Shown here: in pieces, positions 43,318-51,638 of the stretch | Layout of the letters: each line of letters starts with the position of its first letter | Numbering within the stretch: position 1 is the stretch's first letter | From: Nocardiopsis eucommiae | GTDB taxonomy: Bacteria; Actinomycetota; Actinomycetes; Streptosporangiales; Streptosporangiaceae | Length of the DNA: 64,000 nucleotides | Assembly: GCA_018388625.1 (NCBI GenBank) | Contig: CP074402.1 | Span: 2,914,001-2,978,000, forward strand | Direction of reading: 5' to 3' | Notes under the pieces: model-generated | Database searches by the model: none | What the model was told of the DNA's origin: nothing | The model's input: the letters and a program-made list of their open reading frames with translations, nothing else | Program-made: the position numbers and the translations under genes

Positions 43318-43482
43318 ATGGCCACGCCGGAACTCATCGTCACCTGGGACCACGAGGAAGCCCCGTTCCCGGTGCGGGTTGACGCCCACATCGGAGGCGT
43401 CGACAACCTCTACCGAGTCACCTCCCCCGACACGGGAGGCACCTGGGACGTCCCGGAGAGCGAGCTTGTCGGAATCCGCTGA
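43318..43482 (+). CDS. 54-residue hypothetical protein
   Basis: A small beta-rich protein: MATPELIVTWDHEEAPFPVR, VDNLYRVTSPDTGGTWDVPE. ATG behind AAGGAGCGCAC. Not recognised. Confidence 0.55.
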   Translation: MATPELIVTWDHEEAPFPVRVDAHIGGVDNLYRVTSPDTGGTWDVPESELVGIR

Positions 43483-43497
43483 CCCCCTGGAGGGCTG

Positions 43498-43710
43498 ATG
43501 ACCACCACGATCGAGGACCGCTACTACATGCCGCCCGACCCACCCGACACCGAAGACGTGTGCCGCTACGAGACCCCGGACGGCACCGAGTGCGGGAAGG
43601 AGGTCGCCTACCTGTCCGAGGTGCTGTGCCACAACCACCTCCGCCTCGTCGACGCAGGTGTCATCACGTGGGCCGAGTACCGGGCCATGGTCGACCACCA
43701 CGCCGCATGA
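43498..43710 (+). CDS. small zinc-knuckle-like protein
   Basis: A 70-residue protein: MTTTIEDRYYMPPDPPDTED, VCRYETPDGTECGKEVAYLS, EVLCHNHLRLVDAGVITWAE. The C...C...CHNH pattern could bind one zinc and resembles the protein at 35580. ATG behind GGAGGGCTG. Confidence 0.6.
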   Translation: MTTTIEDRYYMPPDPPDTEDVCRYETPDGTECGKEVAYLSEVLCHNHLRLVDAGVITWAEYRAMVDHHAA

Positions 43711-43782
43711 AGAAGGCCCGCCAGGAGCTTGCACCTCCGGACGGGCCCGATGGAACCCCAACCCTCGAAGGAAGAAGGAACC

Positions 43783-44165
43783 ATGCTCGACACTATCGCC
43801 CCCGCCCCACCCGCGCGCTCCGGGACAGGCCACGTCAACCAGGCCCTCGACGAGATCATCGGTGAAGCGTTCTGGCTCACCACCACCCAGCTCGCCGGAC
43901 TTATCGCGGCTAGGGGCATCATCGGGCACGCAGACAGCGTGGACGACAGCCCCGTCGGACTGTGGGTCCTCGACCGTCTCCAGGACAGGGGATCCCTGCG
44001 GTCGCCTACTCGTGGGTGACGACCCTCGCCGTGCTCGACCCGGGGAGGATGCTGATCGGTGAGGTGCGTGTGCCGGTCAAGAACACGTTGTACGACCTGG
44101 AGCGGGAAGTGAACGACCTCGACCGCCCGGAGCTCACTTGGCAGGGAGAGGGTGACCCGCGCTGA
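43783..44165 (+). CDS. hypothetical phage protein (frameshifted)
   Basis: Restored to about 127 residues: QALDEIIGEAFWLTTTQLAG, SVDDSPVGLWVLDRLQDRG, then after one G added in the GGGG run at 43988-43991, IPAVAYSWVTTLAVLDPGRM and VPVKNTLYDLEREVNDLDRP. ATG after GGAAGAAGGAACC. Function unknown. Confidence 0.6.
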
Positions 44166-44284
44166 TCCGGCTCGCTCTGATCCTGACCGCTCTCATCCCG
44201 TGCCGTAAGGGCCACGGCATGTTCGACTCCCGATTGGGCCCGTGCCCGACCTGCCAGACCCCCGTCTACCAGCCGCGCGCCTGA
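44162..44284 (+). CDS. possible 40-residue zinc-ribbon peptide with CTG start
   Basis: The frame opens with CTG that overlaps the previous stop (CTGA), as ATGA and GTGA do elsewhere in this phage. It reads IRLALILTALIPCRKGHGMF then DSRLGPCPTCQTPVYQPRA. The C-x(3..)H ... CPTC pattern is a plausible zinc site. No ATG or GTG is near. Speculative. Confidence 0.35.
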   Translation: MIRLALILTALIPCRKGHGMFDSRLGPCPTCQTPVYQPRA

Positions 44285-44288
44285 TTGA

Positions 44289-44373
44289 GTTGCGCACAAC
44301 CAATCGGTTCCGCTAGGATCTGTCTTACTGGAGTTTTGTCGAAAGGCCCGGAGGCTAACGCCCCGGGCCTTTT
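44289..44373 (+). promoter_or_regulatory. late leader: promoter followed by intrinsic terminator
   Basis: TTGCGC (44290-44295), 18-base spacer, TAGGAT (44314-44319). The predicted start (about 44,326) is only about 16 bases before a strong terminator, stem AAAGGCCCGG / CCGGGCCTTT (44342-44372) with A- and T-runs. Genes for the virion follow. This layout suggests control of late transcription by antitermination, or a short leader RNA. Confidence 0.55.
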
Positions 44374-44390
44374 GCGTGCCTGGAGGTGCC

Positions 44391-44684
44391 TTGGCCACGA
44401 ACGAGCAGCTCGCCCAACAGGCCCAGAACTCCACGCGTGCAGCGAAACGCCTCATGGCCATCGTGGGCCTCGCGACCGGCATCGAATGGGCAACATCCAG
44501 CGGCGACACCGTTCGCGTCGAACCCCACGACGGCGGATGGGGCGTATTCAGCAGCGGCGTCCTCTGGGCCACCCGCCCCAACGCGTCCTCCGCTGTGGAC
44601 CTCGCAGCCCGCGCACTCCCGCCCGCTGACGCTGACCTCGCGGCTCTGCTCACCTGGACCGTGTGCGGGCACTCCCGCATCTGA
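44391..44684 (+). CDS. hypothetical protein, first gene after the late leader
   Basis: A 97-residue protein starting with TTG at 44391 behind TGGAGG: ATNEQLAQQAQNSTRAAKRL, MAIVGLATGIEWATSSGDTV, RPNASSAVDLAARALPPADA. Not recognised. Confidence 0.6.
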   Translation: MATNEQLAQQAQNSTRAAKRLMAIVGLATGIEWATSSGDTVRVEPHDGGWGVFSSGVLWATRPNASSAVDLAARALPPADADLAALLTWTVCGHSRI

Positions 44685-44734
44685 ACGCACCCGGCGACCT
44701 CTCCCGCCGGGCGCTCACACCCTACGGAGGGCAC

Positions 44735-44932
44735 ATGGACGTCTACCGCACCCTCCACCGAACCTCGCAGGGGCTTTTCATCGGCTTCACCCTGATGGGG
44801 CTCGCGGGAATCGTGCTCGCCAACAGCGACTTGCTGCTGTGGGGCGGTCTCTCAATCCCCGGAGCGGCCATCCTCAACCTGTGGTCCCGCAGTCGCATAC
44901 TCCAGCGCGAGCTGGCGGACCGCACCGCCTAG
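44735..44932 (+). CDS. small two-helix membrane protein
   Basis: A 65-residue protein with two membrane helices (LFIGFTLMGLAGIVLANSDL and LLLWGGLSIPGAAILNLWS) and a basic end. Its size would suit a holin, but holins usually sit near the endolysin, which is not seen here. ATG behind GGAGGGCAC. Confidence 0.6.
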   Translation: MDVYRTLHRTSQGLFIGFTLMGLAGIVLANSDLLLWGGLSIPGAAILNLWSRSRILQRELADRTA

Positions 44933-45065
44933 ACCGTCCAGCCGGGAACACACCTATCCGCTTCGGCGCACAGGCCGCGACTGGACAACCTCGTCCCGGC
45001 CGCTCCGCCATGAGGGTGGACGTCGAGCGCCGGGATCACACCCTCACCACCCTCAGGAGTTAGCC

Positions 45066-45305
45066 ATGGCCATTCCCGAAGGCGCGCTCATCGAGATCAT
45101 CGAGAAGCACACCGACCCCAACGACCCCGCCATCATCCTGCCCAACGAAATCCGTATCAACGGAACCCCCGTGCTAGCCCCCGCAGAGGACCCCGTGATC
45201 GTCCACGAAATGGACGTCAAGAACCGCGACGCCATCAAGGTGACCCTCACCCTGTACGCGCGCCGCGTCACCATGGGAGCCGAACGCGAAAACGGGGAGA
45301 GCTGA
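45066..45305 (+). CDS. hypothetical phage protein
   Basis: A 79-residue beta-rich protein: MAIPEGALIEIIEKHTDPND, PAIILPNEIRINGTPVLAPA, IKVTLTLYARRVTMGAEREN. Such proteins lie upstream of terminase in many actinophages; no function is known. The ATG follows CAGGAG. Confidence 0.65.
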   Translation: MAIPEGALIEIIEKHTDPNDPAIILPNEIRINGTPVLAPAEDPVIVHEMDVKNRDAIKVTLTLYARRVTMGAERENGES

Positions 45306-45306
45306 C

Positions 45307-45390
45307 GTGACGCAGCACAAGCCCAGGCAGGGGCCAACGAAGGCGCCTGAACCACTGGACGTCCCGGCCGCTCCGTCTGGGGTGGCGTAG
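45307..45390 (+). CDS. possible 27-residue ORF
   Basis: A GTG shortly after the previous stop opens a short proline-rich reading frame (TQHKPRQGPTKAPEPLDVPA). Its second half forms the left arm of a strong hairpin, so it may be only chance. Confidence 0.3.
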   Translation: MTQHKPRQGPTKAPEPLDVPAAPSGVA

Positions 45391-45404
45391 AAGCGGCCGG
45401 GACG
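45360..45404. terminator. perfect 13-bp hairpin
   Basis: Arms CGTCCCGGCCGCT (45360-45372) and AGCGGCCGGGACG (45392-45404) around 19 bases, between a plus-strand operon end and the converging membrane-protein gene. It probably stops both transcripts. Confidence 0.65.
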
Positions 45405-45407
45405 CCA

Positions 45408-45608
45408 TCACGCCTTCGGCTTGTCCTTCGGGCGAGCAGGGGTGCCTGCGAACACACCGCCCAACAGGATCACCCCAGCAGCGATCCACCCAGGGCCCGC
45501 AGGATCCAAGTCCGACTCGCTCGCGGACACGATGGTCGCGACGATTCCACCCATGAGCACCGCCAAGCCCAGCGTGCCCAGCATCCATGGGCGCGACATC
45601 TCCGGCAT
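45408..45608 (-). CDS. small two-helix membrane protein on the minus strand
   Basis: A 66-residue protein: MPEMSRPWMLGTLGLAVLMG, GIVATIVSASESDL, GWIAAGVILLGGVFAGTPAR and a basic tail RPKDKPKA. Two membrane helices with a short outside loop. The ATG at 45608 follows GGAGGTGTGT. It runs against all genes around it, so it may be made in the lysogen; superinfection exclusion is a possible role. Confidence 0.65.
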   Translation of the reverse strand: MPEMSRPWMLGTLGLAVLMGGIVATIVSASESDLDPAGPGWIAAGVILLGGVFAGTPARPKDKPKA

Positions 45609-45686
45609 ACACACCTCCAGTTGGGGGACGCGTCAGAGCGGGCGACGCAAGGACGACAAGTCTGACACGGGCGGGGGTGAGCAGAC

Positions 45687-46217
45687 ATGGCCCGAGGCCA
45701 ACGCATCACCCCCGAGCAGTGGCAAGCCATCGCCCAAGCCATACGAGACGGCGGAACTTGCCGAGGCATCGCCACCGAGCACGACGTCAGCCCCGACAGC
45801 GTCAGGCGTATCGCCAAGGAAGAGAACATCCCCGACGCCTTCGCACGTGCGCACACTGAAAAGGCCACACGGGCGCGTGTAGCGGACATGGCCGAACGGC
45901 GAGCCAGGATCGCGGAGAAGTACCTCAGCAAGGCCGAGCAGCTCCTCGACCAGATGGACGAACCTCACCTCGTTTACTCCTTCGGTGGCAAGGAGAACAC
46001 CTACGCCGAGCACCTCCTGGACAGGGCGCCGACCGGGGATCTGCGCAACCTCATGACGACTTCGGCGGTCGCGGTCGACAAGCACATGAAGCTGATCGCT
46101 GCTGACACCGACACGGGCGCTGCTACCGCTGCGTCAATGCTGTCGGGGATCGCGGACGCCCTCCAGATCGCTGCGGAGCAACTCGACGATGAGGATCCTG
46201 CCGCCGGTGAAGGGTGA
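45687..46217 (+). CDS. terminase small subunit
   Basis: A 176-residue DNA-recognition subunit for packaging. The N-terminal helix-turn-helix is GQRITPEQWQAIAQAIRDGG then GIATEHDVSPDSVRRIAKEE. A long helical middle (ARVADMAERRARIAEKYLSK) and a segment binding the large subunit near the end follow. It overlaps the large subunit (GTGA). The cos or pac site should be near its gene. Confidence 0.8.
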   Translation: MARGQRITPEQWQAIAQAIRDGGTCRGIATEHDVSPDSVRRIAKEENIPDAFARAHTEKATRARVADMAERRARIAEKYLSKAEQLLDQMDEPHLVYSFGGKENTYAEHLLDRAPTGDLRNLMTTSAVAVDKHMKLIAADTDTGAATAASMLSGIADALQIAAEQLDDEDPAAGEG

Positions 46218-47503
46218 TCATGGACCTGACCCGCTTGGCTGGCCACCTCTCCGCGGCGCAGGTCCGGTCGATCGCGGGAGCGATGACCACTCCACAGATC
46301 GCGCTGTGGTCCGGGGCGGTTTCCTCGGGCAAGACCATCTCGTCGTTGCTGGCGTTCCTGATCCTGCTGACCCGGGCGCCGTCGCACGGTCTGATCGTGG
46401 TGGTGGGGCGCACGCTCCAGACCATCGAGCGGAACCTCCTCGACCCGCTGGCGTCCCCCGAGTTGTTCGGGCCGCTGGCTGGGCAGGTCCACCACACGCC
46501 GGGTTCCACGACCGCAGTCATTCTTGGCCGCACCGTCCACCTGGTGGGTGCGTCGGACGCCCGCGCTGAGTCCCGTATCCGTGGTTCCACGATCGCGTTG
46601 GCCTACGTCGACGAGGCGACCCTGGTTCCGCAGTCGTTCTGGATGATGTTGGTGTCCCGGCTGCGCGTCCCCAACGCGAAGCTCCTGGCGACCACCAACC
46701 CCGACCACCCCGGCCACTGGCTGCGGCAGGACTTCGTGCTGCGCGCCGGCGAGGTCGGCATGAAGCACTGGCACTTCACCCTCGATGACAACCCCAGCCT
46801 TGACCCCGGGTACGTGGCTCTCCTCAAAACCCAGTACACGGGCCTGTGGTACCGCAGGTTCATCCTCGGACACTGGATCGCCGGTCAGGGTGCCGTGTAC
46901 GACATGTGGGACCCCGATGAGCATGTCACCCCCTGGGATGAGTTGCCGCCCATGGATCGGCTTCTGTGTCTCGGCGTGGACCACGGCACCACCAACCCGA
47001 CCGCGGCGCTGCTTCTCGGCATTACCTTCGATGGGCGCCTGTACTTGGTCGACGAGTATCGGCACGAGCCTCGACGGGACACTCAGCGGCTCACGGATGC
47101 CCAGCAGTCGTCACGGTTGCGGGAGTGGATGGCTCAGCCGCACGTTCCTAACGGTGCCCGGTTGCCTGTCGAGTACGTGGCTGTGGACCCGGCGGCGGCG
47201 TCCTTCCGGGTGCAGTTGCACTCTGACGGGCTGGCGTCTTCGCCAGCGAACAACGACGTGTCGCACGGGCTGTCGCTCGTCGCGACCCTCCTCGCCCGCA
47301 GGCAGCTCCTCGTGTCCGACCGGTGCGCCGGGTGGATCAACGAGGTCGGTGGCTACAGCTGGGACGAGAAAGCCACCGAGAAGGGCCTGGACGCCCCGCT
47401 GAAGGTCGACGACCACAGTCTGGACGCTGGCCGGTACAGCCTGACGACTTCCGAGGCTCTGTGGCGCCCGTATCTGATCGATCCGCTCGATCTCGCTGCT
47501 TGA
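46214..47503 (+). CDS. terminase large subunit
   Basis: A 429-residue packaging motor of the PBSX-like group. ATPase: Walker A LWSGAVSSGKTISSLLAFLI (about residue 35), Walker B IALAYVDEATLVPQSFW, motif III LLATTNPDHPGHWLRQDFVL. Nuclease: LLCLGVDHGTTNPTAALLLG, EYVAVDPAAASFRVQLHSDG and DDHSLDAGRYSLTTSEALW, which hold the metal-binding acids. The GTG at 46214 overlaps the small-subunit stop; an in-frame ATG at 46220 is possible. Confidence 0.93.
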   Translation: MIMDLTRLAGHLSAAQVRSIAGAMTTPQIALWSGAVSSGKTISSLLAFLILLTRAPSHGLIVVVGRTLQTIERNLLDPLASPELFGPLAGQVHHTPGSTTAVILGRTVHLVGASDARAESRIRGSTIALAYVDEATLVPQSFWMMLVSRLRVPNAKLLATTNPDHPGHWLRQDFVLRAGEVGMKHWHFTLDDNPSLDPGYVALLKTQYTGLWYRRFILGHWIAGQGAVYDMWDPDEHVTPWDELPPMDRLLCLGVDHGTTNPTAALLLGITFDGRLYLVDEYRHEPRRDTQRLTDAQQSSRLREWMAQPHVPNGARLPVEYVAVDPAAASFRVQLHSDGLASSPANNDVSHGLSLVATLLARRQLLVSDRCAGWINEVGGYSWDEKATEKGLDAPLKVDDHSLDAGRYSLTTSEALWRPYLIDPLDLAA

Positions 47504-47518
47504 TGGGAGTGACTGATA

Positions 47519-49098
47519 TTGCCGCTCCCTGATTCCTCCGTGGCGTGGCCGCCCGCCAGTACCGACCTGCCGCGTGCCTACTACGACGAGTGGGGTGCCT
47601 GGTACTCCGGCGACCCCGGCCAGCTGACCGCTGTGTATGGCGGTGCCGCTTCCAGCCACCGGCAGTTCCCGCGACCGCGCCCCGCTCAGTACCGCGGTGG
47701 AGTGGTTGGGGCGGTCGCCAGGTTTTTCTGGGGTCGTGTCCCTGACGCGGAGCAGCTTCCGTCGCGGTTGCATGTGCCCATCGCGGGTGACATCGCGGCT
47801 GTCAACGCTGACCTGTTGTTCGGCGAAGGGCCCCGCCTGCTCGCGGAAGACGACACCACTCAGGAGCGCCTGGACTGGCTGATGGATGAGGGTGGCCTGC
47901 GCGCGGTCCTCCTCGAAGCTGCTGAGGTCGCCTCCCTTACGGTGGTGTGTTCCTTCGGGCGTCCTGGGACACGGCTGTGGCCGATCATGTGCTCGCTGAC
48001 GCGATCGTCCCGGACTGCGCTGCCCCTGAGTGGCGTGCGGGCCGTCTGGTCGCGGTCACCCTGTGGCGGGTCCTGGAAGAGCGCGACGACGGTGTGATGT
48101 GGCGGCACCTGGAGCGGCACGAACCCGGCAAGGTGTTCCACGGCCTCTACGAGGGCACCCGCGACCAGTTGGGTCAGAAGCTCCCGCTCGCTGACCGCCC
48201 GGAGACAGCTGGATTCCGGGTGGGTGCGGACGGCGGGATCGCCACCGGAGCCGAAGGGCTCGCCGTGGTGTACGTGCCGAACATGCGCCCGAACCGGCTG
48301 ATGCGCGGCAGCCCGTTGGGGCGTTCGGACTTCCAGGGCGCCGAACAGCTCATGGACGCCTTGGACGAGGCGTACTCGTCGTGGATGCGTGACGTCCGGT
48401 TGGCGAAGGCCCGCCTGGTTGTCCCTGACGCGTACCTGGACACGCACGGCCGCGGCAAGGGTGCGTCGTTCGACATGGAGCGTGAAGTGTTCGCGCAGAT
48501 GAAGGGCCTCCAGGGCGGGTCGGACAAGTTCACCGACCTGATCAAGGAAGTCCAGTTCGACATCCGTGTCGATGAGCATGAGCGCACCTGCCAGCACCTC
48601 GCGCAGCAGATCGTTCGCTCTGCGGGGTTCAGTGCGCAGACGTTCGGTGAAGGCCCTGCGGACCTCGCGATCACCGCGACTGAGGTGCAGCACCGGGAGC
48701 GGCGCACCTACGCCACCCGGGATCGGAAGATCGGGTACTGGCAGCCGGAGCTCGGGGCGTTCGCGAAGGTGCTGCTGGAGATCGACAAGACGCAGTTCCG
48801 GTCCGGTGTGACCCCGCAGCGGCCGACGGTCGAGTGGCCTGATGGGGTGCAGGACGCCCCCGAGGCGACTGCCCGCACGGTGCAGCTCCTCGAAGCCGCC
48901 CGCGCCGCGTCCACCGAAGTCAAGGTGCGGATCGTGCACCCGGACTGGGATGACGACCAGGTCCTCGAAGAGGTCAAGAAGATCTCGGACGAGAACCCGA
49001 TCGTGGACCCGATGGCCACCGCAGGGCAGGGCAGAGGGCAAGGCGAAGGCGCCGCCCCGAAGGACGACGCCCAAGAAGAGTCCGATCAGCGGTCGTAA
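47519..49098 (+). CDS. portal protein, SPP1 gp6-like (frameshifted)
   Basis: A protein of about 526 residues that forms the dodecameric DNA gate of the head. It starts with TTG at 47519 (PLPDSSVAWPPASTDLPRAY). The frame breaks in the CCC run at 47934-47936; one more C joins LLEAAEVAS to PYGGVFLRASWDTAVADHVL. Typical segments are RLHVPIAGDIAAVNADLLFG, MRDVRLAKARLVVPDAYLD and TEVQHRERRTYATRDRKIGY. It follows terminase, as is usual. Confidence 0.88.
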
Positions 49099-49268
49099 GC
49101 CGACCCAGCCACCTCTTCCTCGTCGACGCTCACGACCAGCGCGTAGGCCTCCGCGAGGTCCTTGACGCCACCGGGGTTGCCGGCCAGGGGAGCCATGGAA
49201 GCGATTTTGCTGAGGATCGCTTCCCGCGCCTGGGCCTGGATGTCCTGTGTGCCCTGAGATTCAGTCAT
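49086..49268 (-). CDS. 60-residue minus-strand protein inside the late operon
   Basis: A small acidic protein: MTESQGTQDIQAQAREAILS, KIASMAPLAGNPGGVKDLAE, AYALVVSVDEEEVAGSAYDR. The ATG at 49268 is preceded by CTAAGG. It overlaps the portal gene's last codons on the opposite strand. Codon use and amino acid pattern look real. Function unknown. Confidence 0.55.
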   Translation of the reverse strand: MTESQGTQDIQAQAREAILSKIASMAPLAGNPGGVKDLAEAYALVVSVDEEEVAGSAYDR

Positions 49269-49359
49269 AGCAAGACCTTAGACCCGCCTGGCGACATGCC
49301 GGGTGTTCCGCCAGTTACGAGACCACCCGGGCGGTGATCTCTTCGCATTTGGAGACCAC

Positions 49360-50010
49360 GTGACCGAGCAGCAGGGCCAGGAGCCCACCGCCGCCGACCC
49401 CACCGAACCCACCACCGACCCGTCGCAGCAGACCGACACGACCACGCCGAAGGAACAGGGCCCCGAGCCCAAGACCTTCGACGAGGCCTACGTCAAGAAG
49501 CTCCGCGACGAGAACGCCGCGCAGCGCGTCAAGGCCCGCGAGGAAGCCGAGGCGCGCACCGCCGCTGAGGAGCGCCAGCAGGCACAGCTCGATGCGATCG
49601 CGCAGGCCCTCGGGCTGAAGGACGCCGACCAGCCGCCCACGGTCGACGAGCTCACCGCTCAGCTCACCGCAGCGCAGCAGCAGGCCGCTGAGCGTGATGC
49701 CGCGTACCGGCAGCTGACCGTGGAGCGCGCAGCTGAGCGTGCCGCCCGTGAGCATGGCGCGGACGTCGACACCCTCCTCGACTCCCGAAGCTTCGCTCAG
49801 AAGCTGTCGGACCTCGACCCCTCCGCCGAGGACTTCGCGGACGCCGTGAGCGGCCTCGTGAAGCAGACCGTGGAGGACAACCCCAAGTACCGGCTTGCCC
49901 AGGCGGCGGCCAGCAGTAGCGCGGACTTCTCCAGCGGGCCTGGTGAGCAGCGCAAACGCACCAACTCACTACACGCCGCAGCCCGGTCCCACTACGGGGT
50001 CGGCGGCTAG
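49360..50010 (+). CDS. capsid scaffolding protein
   Basis: A 216-residue, highly charged helical protein: an acidic start (TEQQGQEPTAADPTEPTTDP), a long coiled coil (VKKLRDENAAQRVKAREEAE; ARTAAEERQQAQLDAIAQAL) and a basic end (GEQRKRTNSLHAAARSHYGV) that would bind the capsid protein. This is classic scaffold design and position. GTG start behind GGAGA. Confidence 0.82.
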   Translation: MTEQQGQEPTAADPTEPTTDPSQQTDTTTPKEQGPEPKTFDEAYVKKLRDENAAQRVKAREEAEARTAAEERQQAQLDAIAQALGLKDADQPPTVDELTAQLTAAQQQAAERDAAYRQLTVERAAERAAREHGADVDTLLDSRSFAQKLSDLDPSAEDFADAVSGLVKQTVEDNPKYRLAQAAASSSADFSSGPGEQRKRTNSLHAAARSHYGVGG

Positions 50011-50028
50011 CCCAACAGGAGACAACAC

Positions 50029-51096
50029 ATGCCCGTCACTCTCGAAATGGCGCAGGTCAACGCCCGCGCCGACATCGACCACGCCGTCATCGACAACCTC
50101 CGCCGGTATAGCTGGCTGTGGGACCAGATGGTGTTCGACGACGCCGCGACCCCCGGCGCTGGCGGAGACACCCTCGTCTACGGGTACACCCGCCTCACCG
50201 AAGCTCGGGGCGCGGGTTTCCGTGCGTTCAACACCGAGTACCCGGCTGACAAGGCCGCGCGCGCTCAGTACACCGTGAACCTGAAGCCTTTCGGTGGCGC
50301 GTTCACGTTGGACCGTAAGCTCCGCAACCTCGGCCCGGCGAGTACCAACGAGATGGTGTTCCAGCTTCAGCAGCTGATCACCGGCGCGACCATCGCGTTC
50401 CAGACCGAGATCATCCACGGCGACACCGCCGTCAACGCCCTGGGCTTCGACGGGCTCGACAAGTCCCTGACGGGCGAGTCGACCGAGTACCTGCCCATCG
50501 ACGAGGGCGTCACCTCCGGGCACCTGGACTGGCGCGGCAGCGTGGTCAACACCCAGGCGCTCGCGCTCAGCCAGCTGGACATCCTCGATGACTGGCTGTC
50601 CCGCATCGTGCCATCCACGACCGGCGGCGGCGACCAGGGCGCCCCGGGTGCTCTGCCGCCCGGCGTGAAGGCGATCCTCGGCAACACCCGCAGCATCACC
50701 CGCATCAAGTCGCTGGCGCGGTGGGCGGGCTCGTACACCGAAACGAAGGACGCCCTCGGCCGTCACGTGTCCATGTACGGCAGCTGGGTGCTGCTGGACA
50801 TCGGTGACACCTTCGATGGGTCCGGGCCGATCATCCCGATCGAGTCGCGTGACACCGACGGCTCTGGTGGCGCTGGGGCGCTCGCTGGCATGACGGACCT
50901 GTACGCCGTGTCGTTCGGCATGGACGCGTTCCACGGGGCGTCCATGGCGTCGACGCCGCTGCTGGAGACGTTCCTCCCCGACTGGAACCAGCCCGGCGCC
51001 GTGAAGTCCGGTGAGCTGGAGATCGGCCCCGCCGCGGTGGTGCTGCGCAACACCCGCTCGTGCGGTGTGCTCCGCAACGTGCGCGTGGCCGGGTGA
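50029..51096 (+). CDS. major capsid protein (HK97 fold)
   Basis: A 355-residue capsid protein: VTLEMAQVNARADIDHAVID, ARGAGFRAFNTEYPADKAAR, LKPFGGAFTLDRKLRNLGPA (the E-loop/spine region) and LPPGVKAILGNTRSITRIKS near the A domain. A viral encapsidin/HK97-like fold is inferred from its place after the scaffold. No separate head protease is present, so maturation cleavage is probably absent. ATG behind AGGAGAC. Confidence 0.88.
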   Translation: MPVTLEMAQVNARADIDHAVIDNLRRYSWLWDQMVFDDAATPGAGGDTLVYGYTRLTEARGAGFRAFNTEYPADKAARAQYTVNLKPFGGAFTLDRKLRNLGPASTNEMVFQLQQLITGATIAFQTEIIHGDTAVNALGFDGLDKSLTGESTEYLPIDEGVTSGHLDWRGSVVNTQALALSQLDILDDWLSRIVPSTTGGGDQGAPGALPPGVKAILGNTRSITRIKSLARWAGSYTETKDALGRHVSMYGSWVLLDIGDTFDGSGPIIPIESRDTDGSGGAGALAGMTDLYAVSFGMDAFHGASMASTPLLETFLPDWNQPGAVKSGELEIGPAAVVLRNTRSCGVLRNVRVAG

Positions 51097-51100
51097 TCGT

Positions 51101-51430
51101 GTGACCCGCTACGACGTCACCGCACCGGTAGCTGACTACAACGGCGAGGTTGGCGGGGTGCGGTTTTACAAGGGCCGCGCCCACGTGGACGCCTCCACCA
51201 ATGGTGCTGCGGTCGCGTACATGCGCCGCCGCGGCTACACCCTCACCGAGGTCCGTGAGGCCGAGCCGGAGAAGACCGAGGCCTCGGAAGGCCCGGCCAA
51301 GCCCAAGTCGGGCGATCCAAAGGACGCGTGGGTTGCCTACGTAGTGGCCACCACCGACCTGTCCGAGGCCGAAGCGGCCGACCTGACCAAGACCGAGCTC
51401 CAAGAGCTCGCCACTGACAAGGAGGCCTGA
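51101..51430 (+). CDS. hypothetical head protein
   Basis: A 109-residue protein with a GTG start: TRYDVTAPVADYNGEVGGVR, FYKGRAHVDASTNGAAVAYM, RRRGYTLTEVREAEPEKTEA, and a C-terminal helix pair (LSEAEAADLTKTELQELATD), a Rho-N/SAP-like end. Proteins here often decorate or stabilise heads. Confidence 0.65.
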   Translation: MTRYDVTAPVADYNGEVGGVRFYKGRAHVDASTNGAAVAYMRRRGYTLTEVREAEPEKTEASEGPAKPKSGDPKDAWVAYVVATTDLSEAEAADLTKTELQELATDKEA

Positions 51431-51621
51431 TGAGCCACGTCGCAGGAGCATTCACCGGGATCGTCCGGGACAAGCTCGCTGAACTCGAAGACGGCGACGG
51501 GAGCCTTGTCGGCACCGCGCCGACCATCGCGAACTCCACCGCCACCGACGTCGAAGGCCTCGTCGCGGACTTCAACGCGCTGCTCGCAGCGCTGCGGTCT
51601 CGCGGCGTCCTCGCTAGCTGA
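51430..51621 (+). CDS. small head/neck protein
   Basis: A 63-residue protein: MSHVAGAFTGIVRDKLAELE, TAPTIANSTATDVEGLVADF, NALLAALRSRGVLAS. The ATG shares one base with the previous stop. It resembles small head-fibre-associated proteins of actinophages in pattern; the role is not proven. Confidence 0.55.
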   Translation: MSHVAGAFTGIVRDKLAELEDGDGSLVGTAPTIANSTATDVEGLVADFNALLAALRSRGVLAS

Positions 51622-51638
51622 CCGAGGGGAGGTGGGCC

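Noticed and set aside
44735..44932. Holin
   Set aside because: Two membrane helices and suitable length, but no endolysin nearby; the lysis cassette is expected after the tail genes, beyond the window.
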